Position numbers and translations under genes: made by a program. Below are positions 55,923-64,000 of a DNA stretch of 64,000 nucleotides, piece after piece (the stretch's first letter is position 1; every line of letters starts with the position of its first letter). The notes below the pieces were generated by a model that saw nothing but the letters and a program-made list of their open reading frames with translations, searched no databases and was not told the origin of the DNA. Source of the stretch: Rhexocercosporidium sp. MPI-PUGE-AT-0058 (Eukaryota > Ascomycota > Leotiomycetes > Helotiales); the NCBI GenBank assembly GCA_020746875.1, contig JAGTJL010000017.1, positions 1,240,001 to 1,304,000 of the forward strand. The letters run 5' to 3'.

Positions 55923-57376
55923 GACTGCTGGTGGTGGTGGTGAATGCCCGTATTTTTGGTAACCAGTTGATTGTTGGATCTTGGGTGTATGTCGATGATT
56001 TATAAAATGTAATTATCAGGAGCCTGAGAGAGGTAGATAATAGGAACAGCCCACCTTTAGCTGTTTCCTGAGATCGCCCTGGATCCCCTTATGCCCAAGC
56101 CAGTATCACTTAGCAATCTATCGATTAGTTTATAGTGCGCAACCATGAGCCATCTACCTAGCTCGATGGAGAGAACATCACCATGACATGGCTTCTCGTC
56201 CAAGCCTAGCTCCGGAAACCCTCTGGTATGAGAAAGACATCGCCGATGTTCCGAAGAGCAAGATATCGACAGCGATCGGCGAGTACAATGTCGCGCAGGT
56301 AATACGCAATACTTGTACTCCGTAACCTCGTTCCAGGTCGAGTCTCTATATCCGCGTACGCGCACGACTTACTGTACACCGTCACACTACAAATCTTGGG
56401 AACTATAGACGCGGACGCGGAAATCATGATGTAGAGTCTATGATGCTGTGGAAGTGCGTCGACTGGTAGATAGTACGTCGCTGAAGTACAGGACGAAGAT
56501 CTGTATTTATTATCGTCTTTTAATTCCCTACACCCATTCAAAGGTTGGAATAGTGCCATTGGACAGCCATCAAGCGACAGAGCAAGCTATGAGTCTTTCT
56601 CGCCCTTAGACATCTTCAATTCATGTCAGGTCAGCGCATGATCTCGTTGCTTTCCAATAATTTTCCTACTTCCTTTTCGGTTACCCAGTTAAGAGAGAAC
56701 CAACCCCATTACTTTCTAAGATGAACAAAACCTATTTCTTTGTCGTTGAGAAGGAAATGGAGCAGTAAGGGATGGTGGGGGATCGATGCGCTTACCTCGT
56801 TCTTGAGGTAGAGTGGCAGTCCCGACGGATAGCTGCATGACAACAAGAGACGAAAACACTATCCATGCAAGCAAGTGGAGGCGATGTTGAAGACCACAGT
56901 TCCAGCCCAACAGAGAGTTGTACGGCCTCATTCATGGGTCGCTGGTTGTCTCCGGAACCTGCTCTGACGCCCTAGAGATTGTTGACTTGTGCGATGGATT
57001 AAGTAGTCAGTGTTTCTTGGATCTGAATGTAATGTCGATCTATGAATCTAATCAAGTAGCTGAATTAATGTCTCTGTATGACTATTTTCAGCAAGCTGAA
57101 TCTCGCTTATTTGTTACAGACACATCACCATCGAAGATCAAGCTGCTGTGCAAGGACTGTGATGATGTTGCCGACATGCTCCTTGTTGGGAGATTGAAAG
57201 CCCTTCCATATTTACACAGAGTTTCGTGAGGACTAGTAACATCAAAGCTGCAAGACCCAATACGTTCTTACATTATAGGTACGTTCCCTTCCTCCCAAAT
57301 GGCCAACTGCTACGCTACTGCATTGAGAGCATTGCGATCAGACGCCGTGGTCGATAAGGTTCGGTTCTTCTTGCTT
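55923..57376. other. Gene-poor spacer
   Basis: No supported gene. A minus-strand frame at 56931-56780 starts with a signal-peptide-like stretch and meets a GTAAGC donor, but no second exon could be found. Confidence 0.45.
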
Positions 57377-58577
57377 GTGAGCCAAACGGTCATGATGAAG
57401 AGAATGAATGGACCGACTTTTCAGTGGTGTTGCTCCCGGTTGACCTAAATAAAGGGTCAATGCTAGTCTAAATAGACACTAGAGCTAGCATCACAAGCCG
57501 TCATGCAGAGTTTTGCTTGAAACTCCTTGATCTTCTTGCCTCAGTATCTTCTTCCCTGAAGTCATTCAGAATACCGGCGCCTAATAAAAGAACGTTTGCC
57601 GACCCAACACTGAAGGAATAAAGTCAATCTACGCCACATGACATGCGAGATTTACGAGCGCTGGTTGACGAGCTCGAGACATCGGAGAAACTGGGACTTA
57701 AAAGCGTGAAGGCTGAAGATGTCTTCATCTTTCCAAATGGATGAAGGGTATCTTTTCTGCTTTCAAAGCGCTGGCGGTTCTAGTCGCCAACTGAGATGTT
57801 GTTGTTTATGGGTAGGGATACCACTGAGTGGATATTACAACACGAGTCGAATTATTTTGCTGACATGCTTTCATCATAGATGGCTTTATCCTGAAACGGA
57901 CTACAACCTCTATAGAACACCTTGGCGCAAAGTCATTTTTTTTTTCAAGTGGGCCACAGAAGAGTAATTGGGTGAGCTGGAGCAGTTGCTAACGAACCCA
58001 AGCCACCAAATCAGTGAAATCGTATGTGGAGTTCCAAGTAACCCCAAGTTCATTACGACGAGATCCGCGGCCACTTGACTTCCAATATAAGAACCTGTCC
58101 TGGTTCCCCCAACGAACGTAACAGCGCTCAAAAGAAGAAACTCTATTTACATGGCAAGCCGGGTTCAGAAATGCAAAGCGAATGCCATACTGGTCGTCGA
58201 ACTTTGAGTAAGCACCCCGCAGTCAAACAACTCAATCACCCATCCCTCGGGCCAGCTTCAACATTTTATAAGAGCTTCAAGCGGCCAAACGGCGGCTATG
58301 GGAGTATCCTCAGCATTGTTTTTCGCAGGTCCGAATTTGCTCGGCGCTTCAGTGTTAGCTTGGATGCCTGGAAGGGGTCTAGTTTGGGTACCAAATTTAC
58401 TCTCGCCATTCCAATGATTCCATATGTACAGCTAGCGTGCTGCTGAATCGAGATCTGGGTGAAAAGTACGACTTACCACGACATATCATTCGCATTAGTG
58501 TCGGGCTCGAAGACTCCCGAGAGATTGTTGGTAGAATTGCTTCGGCTCTTCGTGAAGCAGAGATAGTTGGAAGTTGA
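57377..58577 (+). pseudogene. Remnant of a cystathionine gamma-synthase-like PLP enzyme (Cys/Met metabolism family)
   Basis: Fragments of this family occur in the right order but in changing frames. A helical segment ITSRHAEFCL lies near 57490. MRDLRALVDELETSEKLGLK and DVFIFPNG are near 57640-57740, and KGIFSAFKALAVLVAN follows one base out. CGVPSNPKFITTR is near 58030. ASRVQKCKANAILV comes next, then SKHPAVKQLNHPSLGPASTF and KSFKRPNGGYGSILSIVF near 58210-58320. After ACC-stop, the C-terminus RHIIRISVGLEDSREIVGRI follows in another frame to TGA 58577. Several in-frame stops and shifts are present, and the stretch that should hold the PLP-binding lysine could not be located. Intact relatives make cystathionine from an activated homoserine. 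The gene is clearly dead. Confidence 0.72.
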
Positions 58578-59296
58578 TGAAGAAAGGAAGGCCTAGATAT
58601 AGGATCAGGGTGTCTTGGAGAGCTCGCTGGCGCTTAGCCTCATGGAAGTGGTAGGTGAACATGCGGCCTCGGGCATTCTAGATTCACAGCTTTGCACTCC
58701 ACGAAAGGGATATCTCTTTACACCCCGTAGGTAAACCAATGTCCGCAGCTGTCAACACCAGTTCCGGCTTTACATTCAGTCCCCCATGGTACTGCTACTG
58801 GAGAGCCGCAGCTCGGCCTTGAACTAAGATAATATTATTTATTGCATCCGCTCAGCCTTTCTCAGTCTTTGTTGACTGGCAACGGGAAGAAGCGACGATG
58901 AAAAGAGGACGGATTATGTAATACTGACTTGGCCCCTAGTCTGCCAAGGCAAGCTGGATCTCGAAATCGGGGTAACACCAACCCCTCACTCCCCTCTCTC
59001 GCATTTAAATTAATCCAAGCCATCATCGCAGAACTCTCTTACAGTACCGAGCGTAAGCATATGCGGCTACCATCAAATATCTTTGGCGTCATCACCTCGG
59101 AGCCGCGTTGGTGGGCCTGAGAGTCTTCGGGTATGAGAGTTGCAGATCTTGAGATGCCGAGGTTCACGAGCTTACACAACATCTCACAGCCCAATCGAGA
59201 TCAACACATTGATATATTGAGGTACGACACGAAGCTTTGTGAATCACACGAACTGCAAGCATTTCTGTTTGTATCCCAAGCAGAATAATCCTCGTC
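58578..59296. other. Spacer and promoter of the acyl-CoA dehydrogenase gene
   Basis: No gene seen between the pseudogene and the dehydrogenase start. Confidence 0.5.
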
Positions 59297-60995
59297 ATGT
59301 CAAAGTCTTCAGATAATAAGGGGGTATACCCCGCATTCGGGAGTCCTTTTCCATACGCAGAACCTCTCTGGTACTCTAGGAACGTTTCACCACATTACAA
59401 TGATTCGCATCGGAAGGTTCGAGCGGCTGTCCGGAAGTATGTCGATGAGGAGATACTTCCAAATGCCTTCGAATGGGAATCAGCTGGAGAGATTCCGGAA
59501 TCGGCACGTGGTCCTCCCCTTCAAATCTCCGTACCTTGCTAATGCAGCGTAGGCCTGGAAAAAGCATGTCGAGATGGGATATGTTGGGATGGTTACTGGT
59601 CTCCCAAATGTCAAAACCCCGGGAGACGTCCCTCTGGATCAATGGGACTCATGGCACTCGTTGATCGTGAATGATGAGTTGTCTCGCGTCGTACGACCCC
59701 CCCCAGCCTTCTCATCCTAGACTTACTAACATCGAAAGGCGTACACGGGAGTTTTGTGGGGTCTTGGGGGAGGCAATGGCATTGGTGTCCCACCTATCGT
59801 TAACTTCGGCACCCAGGCACAGAAGGAGAAGTTCCTCCCTGGTGTGGCCAATGGAAGTATTCGATTTTGTCTTGGAATCACCGAACCGGATGGTGAGAAG
59901 ACAGTTTCCTCGCGAGAGATACACACTGATACGATTAGCTGGATCTGATGTTGCTGGTATAAAGACAACTGCCATTCGTAAAGGCGACTACTACATCGTC
60001 AACGGCTCAAAGAAATGGATCACAAATGCTATCTGGGCAGACTACGTGACAGCAGCGGTACGTACCGGGGGACCTGGAGCAGGTGGGGTCTCTGTTCTGG
60101 TCATTCCTCTGAAGGCATCGGGTGTAACAACGCGCAAGATGTATAACTCAGGCGTCGGGGCATCTGGAAGTACTTTCATAGAGTTTGAAGACGTTGCTGT
60201 CCCAGTGGAGAACCTTATCCACAAAGAAAACCGCGGCTTTGAAGTCATCATGTCCAATTTCAATGCGGAGAGAAAGTCAATCGCCACTCAAGCAATCAGA
60301 CTCAGTCGGGTTTGTGCTGAAGATGCGTGGAGACACGCATGTACTAGGGAGACATTTGGCATGAAGTTGATCGAAAACCCGATCATTAGAGCTAAATTTG
60401 CGAAAATGGGCAGGATGATTGAACCAGCTCAGGCGTTTCTGGAGCAACTGACCTGGCTGATAGAGTTGAACAGGAAGAGTGGGAAGGATGATGTCCGAAT
60501 TGGTGGGATGACTGGTAAGTGCCCACCTCCCTGGTTCAATTCTCGAAGCTTGAGTAGCGCGGTCCTAGACCTGTCAAACACTCCCTGGCCGAGATGTTAC
60601 TCTGAAATCAACCTTTCATGACTCCATATTAATTCCTTAAACTTTCTTAGCGATGTTGAAGGTGGTTAGTACCAGATGCTTGGAGAAATGCGTCCGAGAG
60701 GCACAACAAATTATGGGTGGACTGGGATACGCCAAGGGTGGCAAAGGAGGCAGGTAAATAGGTACCAACTCCTGGAAACCGCGGAACATATTGACCCTCC
60801 TGCAGGATCGAGGCTATCTCAAGGGACGTCAGGGTCATGGCAGTTGGTGAGTGTCCATCCCGGCCTTTTCCCAGTGTCGGCGTCGCTTACTAACTTTTGA
60901 TAGGCGGTGGAAGCGAAGAAATAATGAGCGAGCTGGCAATAAGAGAAGAGACGAAGGATCTGAAAAAGTATGCGGGTGCTTCGAGCAAGTTATGA
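59297..60995 (+). CDS. Acyl-CoA dehydrogenase-like flavoprotein
   Basis: FAD enzyme that introduces an alpha-beta double bond into acyl-CoA thioesters. Seven exons with consistent phases: 59297-59503, 59553-59687, 59739-59892, 59939-60514, 60651-60753, 60806-60846 and 60904-60995; product 435 residues. The first intron uses a GC donor (TCG|GCACGT) with a normal GCTAATGCAG/CGTAG end. Family blocks are AWKKHVEMGYVG, the FAD/substrate loop FCLGITEPDAGSDVAGIK (made by splicing), GSKKWITNA, FNAERKSIATQA, RETFGMKLIENP and IMGGLGYAKGG. The C-terminus RDVRVMAVGGGSEEIM is also typical. There is no N-terminal cytochrome b5 domain, which some fungal relatives have, and no obvious peroxisomal SKL at the end (SSKL is close: last residues ASSKL), so peroxisomal import via PTS1 is plausible. 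No lesions. Confidence 0.9.
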
Positions 60996-61021
60996 GACCA
61001 GTTCTCACCATTCTCTCGATA

Positions 61022-61314
61022 CTAGACTTTCGGAAATCGTCTTCGTCCAGCTACAGCTTCCTTCGCCTGCTCAAATAAATGCCTCATCATCTCCTGTGCT
61101 TCTCCATGGAACTTAAATTTGAAGAGTGCGGTGGCTAGACTTTTGAGATCGATATCGTTATCAAATCCAAAACCTTCTTCGAGCAGTGCGGATGTTTCCG
61201 TGGTCCTTGCTCTTCCATACTCTCTCAGATCTATTGTATTGGCTTTACTCGAACCTTTGAGCCAGTGGCGTAATCTTCGAAACTTCCATCTTGCCCAGCC
61301 GCTGTCAACGCAGC
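61022..61314 (-). CDS. Probable terminal exon of an unrecognised gene or gene remnant
   Basis: A coding-like frame of 97 codons starts after a good acceptor (GTTCACAG at 61315) and ends at TAG 61024-61022. It reads VDSGWARWKFRRLRHWLK, then SALLEEGFGFDNDIDLKS and ALFKFKFHGEAQEMMRHLFE. A donor (GTCAGT) near 61410 could link it to an upstream exon, but beyond that I could not follow a clean model to a start codon. It is convergent with the acyl-CoA dehydrogenase gene, 26 bp away. No family recognised; it may be the end of a real gene or a decayed one. Confidence 0.4.
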
Positions 61315-61499
61315 CTGTGAACAGTGCGATAAGGTGTCAAAACTAAGTCTTTGAGGAGCTCCAGGGTTCAAGGAGACATGGGTCTGGTGTAACTTGCGGC
61401 CAACGGGATACTGACCTGTACGAGAAGGCAAGCAAACCTCGGCGCCCCGGAGCGACGACTCCGTGGTCGCTGTCCTCTCTTGCTTCTTTCTCTGTTAGC

Positions 61500-63466
61500 T
61501 AAACATGATGGGGAAAAAACAAAACTCAGATTCCACTTCCTTGCAAAATCCTTCTTGTCTCATGTGGCTTGCCGCAAACGAAGCTGGGGTTCTGGTTGGT
61601 GAGCAGACAGTCGAAGAAGGTTCCATGCTTATTCCTTGCTACTTTCGAATAAGGTTCAAGCCACCATTCGAGCTGTTCGAATGAGGAAGACCCTGCGAAG
61701 CCTCGGCTGTTTTTTTTTCACGACAAATAGGGCGATTGTCTGAGACAGGGAAGCGCTAAGGTCGCCCATAAATACCAAAATTCGCGAGAGATTGCCCAAT
61801 CAAACTCGTGTATATGTTCAGGAAAAATAATCATAAGCCCTGCTGAAGAATGCTGTCGAACCACCAACAAAACTGTGCAATGCAAGCAGCTACTGCAGGC
61901 GGCATCTACCCCTATATGGAACTATGAACCGCAACTGGGCAAATGAGGCGCCTTGCCAGCCGTTTCCACCGCTGGTAATGGAACATTTGCACAGTTCGCT
62001 GTGGTCGCTAATGATGGCAATTCCCTCACCAACCTTGCACTTGCAGCTGCCCGCCAATATTGAACCATTCCCCCGGCACTATGGCGTTTGTTTAGTGGAC
62101 CCCCTCGACATGTCTCTATTGTGGAAAGGTGATAGCTAGTGGGGCATTACTTGACTAATGATAAGTGCATGCTTAATTCTAATCTTATTGTACTCTGAGT
62201 GCTTGTCTCTCGAGATTTGCAAAAGTAACAACAAACTTGGCGAACCTGGCTGAGCCCTTGGCAATTAGGTCAAGGCCCGCTACAGAAGTCTGTTAACCCC
62301 CGTCGAGGGTTCCGAATTTATTCCGGTAAGCTGGTTCTCCAATCTGTCCGGTTTAACCCAGCTGCAGCAACGCGGTGTACACTATTCATCACACGGATTC
62401 TAACCTCATGATTGGTGGGCTTACACAGAAGCTTGCGATTAAGAAACATGAACCTGCCTAACCTAATCGAAGCGAACGTAAATATGCCCAACCCTAGCAG
62501 ATCGATCTTCAAAAGTACATCTGATACGGAGCTTCGTTTTACTTCGTACAAGGAACAAAGATCAAAGATTTTGCGTCTGTGCTAGATGGCCAAGTTTTTA
62601 CCGATTACAGAAAGGAACGAATAAAGCGTATCGGCTTATTGATTTGTTTTCCCTAGAAAGCTGAATCTTCCAATACTACGCACAAACGCCATATTCTTTG
62701 ATCTTTACCACATAAACCAAAGTACTTCGCTGGAAGAACGTTGAGGTCGAAATATGCTCACATTGCGAGGAGAATCCTTCAGGATTCCGCTTTTTTCTCA
62801 ATGTTTTCAACTCTTCCTTCTCGCAATGAACTGCGACGCACTTGCAATTGCTAGTGAATCGTCAATAATAATTGGCTCTATAGGTCAGGGATACCCTTGC
62901 TCGGCTCTCCACAGACGGCTCTCGGGGAGCGAAAGGACCTTTGCCGTCCCCTCCCTCCCCGACGACATCCTGGCAGGGCAGGAATGTTAGGCGCATGATC
63001 CTCGCGACGTCTGAGACCCTGAACTTCGGAAGGCTCGCTTGGCTTGACTAATACCGACGCGTACTGAACCTCTTCACGAAGGTTCACCGTGGGGTTGACT
63101 AGGTACGGAAAGTACATGGCCTTTGGGATTCACACTCATCCCATAAGGTTCAAGAACTTGCGCCACATTGGCCAAGCTACCAATAGAATACCACGTCGAT
63201 TCGTTGCCATGCGCGTGTCAGACGCTTGCAGGTCTAGGTGATGAGGCAGCATTTGCCAGGGATAACATTAGTACCCTTCAGGAAAGCGGGATGGGAATTC
63301 TGCCTGATCTGATGTCGGACATCAAATACGCTCGCTCTCCTTAACGAGGTGGGTGGGATCTGATATAGTTGATAAGGTTCGTCTCGTCAGTGGATGTTGA
63401 TCAACTCTTCGAAGGGAAGATCTTCGTTACTTGATGCCATAATTCTTTCGTCAGAAATCTCGAGCA
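61500..63466. other. Gene-poor region
   Basis: No supported gene in about 2 kb. Short frames at 62318-62551 and 62878-63117 on the minus strand lack domains and splice support. Confidence 0.5.
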
Positions 63467-64000
63467 ATGGACGCCGCCAAGCCTCCACCTTTTCGGGGTG
63501 CGCAGACCACGATGATGGTTATTTCTATCGTTTTCACAGTGTTTGGAAGTATGTACCTTTTTTTTTTTGATGATCTTCACCACTAGTGCTGACTATCATC
63601 ATAGCTATTGCAGTCATTCTTCGGCTAGTGGGAAGATGGGTTGTTCTGGGGAAGTTCGGCATCGACGATGTGACAATGTTTGCCGGAATGGTATGTACAA
63701 ACGGGATCAGACAAGCAACTTGCTAAATTTTTTTAGCTGTTGACTGGAGGCTATCTTTTTGAAATTCTGTATGGACTGCGCTTCGGGCTCGGACTTCATG
63801 GCAAAGATATTGCTCTTGAACATATTTCGAGTGTGCTAGTGGTAATGAACCCACCCACCTTCTCGTTGAGCTTCGAATCTGACCTGGTATAGGTCATCTA
63901 CTCTATCCAACTGACTTACAACACAATCGTCGCACTAGTCAAGATATCGATTGTCTGCTTCTACTTGAGACTAGGTAGCCATTTCGCCAGTCATAATTAC
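63467..64000 (+). CDS. Rhodopsin-like / PTH11-type integral membrane protein, N-terminal part
   Basis: Cut by the window edge. Exons are 63467-63548, 63605-63690, 63737-63841 and 63893-63974, with a further intron starting GTAGCC at 63975; phases agree. The visible 118 codons read MDAAKPPPFRGAQTTMMVIS..., a first membrane segment (VISIVFTVFGTIAVILRLVG), then RWVVLGKFGIDDVTMFAGML, the LGxDDxxMxxA-type motif of the fungal rhodopsin-domain family. Further segments YLFEILYGLRFGLGLHG and YNTIVALVKISIVCFYLRL follow. Family members have seven membrane spans, lack the retinal lysine and include PTH11-like receptors and many orphan membrane proteins. The start ATG is in a good context (GAGCAATGG). Ligand and role cannot be told. 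Confidence 0.85.

Noticed and set aside
56206..56559. 117-codon minus-strand frame
   Set aside because: No signal peptide, domain or splice extension.
56716..56931. Signal-peptide-like minus-strand frame with a GTAAGC donor
   Set aside because: The first exon is plausible, but I could not find any acceptor leading to a convincing second exon, so it is not called as a gene.

Overview
The window reads as nuclear DNA of a filamentous ascomycete (Pezizomycotina). Genes lie on both strands and are split by short introns (about 45-110 bp) with GT...CTAAC/CTGAC...AG signals. The gene set is typically fungal: Vip1, Utp21, Gpi2, Yae1, a fungal annexin, a HET-domain protein, a CFEM protein, CBM18 chitin-binding proteins, an AA5 glyoxal oxidase and a PTH11/rhodopsin-like membrane protein. 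Placement in Leotiomycetes is only a guess.

Layout. 1-3075 (-): N-terminal two thirds of Vip1, cut by the window edge. 3952-7188 (+): UTP21. 7934-9900 (-): decayed gene of about ten CBM18 modules. 12184-13101 (-): unknown type-I membrane protein. 15805-17310 (+): GPI2. 17899-18346: AT-rich element with terminal inverted repeats. 18546-19690 (-): pseudogene of unknown family. 21368-23195 (+): RRM protein. 25050-27299 (+): HET protein. 30176-30271 (-): intron-bearing tRNA-Gly(CCC). 30599-31342 (+): YAE1. 32657-35774 (+): CBM18-glyoxal oxidase with damaged 5' modules. 36589-39165 (+): annexin. 39965-46167 (-): four tandem MYND-finger paralogues, three of them broken. 47073-48983 (-): S28 serine peptidase. 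50993-52096 (+): SDR with one frameshift. 52314-53056 (-): CFEM GPI-anchored protein. 54546-55922 (-): secreted Cys-rich repeat protein built from phase-0 exons. 57377-58577 (+): wreck of a cystathionine gamma-synthase-like gene. 59297-60995 (+): acyl-CoA dehydrogenase. 61022-61314 (-): probable terminal exon. 63467-end (+): rhodopsin-like membrane protein.

How the genes relate. Housekeeping genes (Vip1, Utp21, Gpi2, Yae1, annexin, acyl-CoA dehydrogenase) are free of lesions over more than 13 kb of coding sequence. The accessory families (CBM18, MYND, SDR, cystathionine gamma-synthase-like, unknown) carry stops and frameshifts. That contrast argues against a uniform sequencing-error explanation and suggests lineage-specific gene decay. 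Several genes act at the cell surface or in the secretory route (Gpi2, CFEM, CBM18 proteins, glyoxal oxidase, S28 peptidase, repeat protein), but nothing indicates a co-regulated cluster. The most novel-looking locus is the secreted repeat gene at 54546-55922: nine exons, every intron in phase 0, with micro-exons of 9 and 15 nt between repeated Cys-containing exons.
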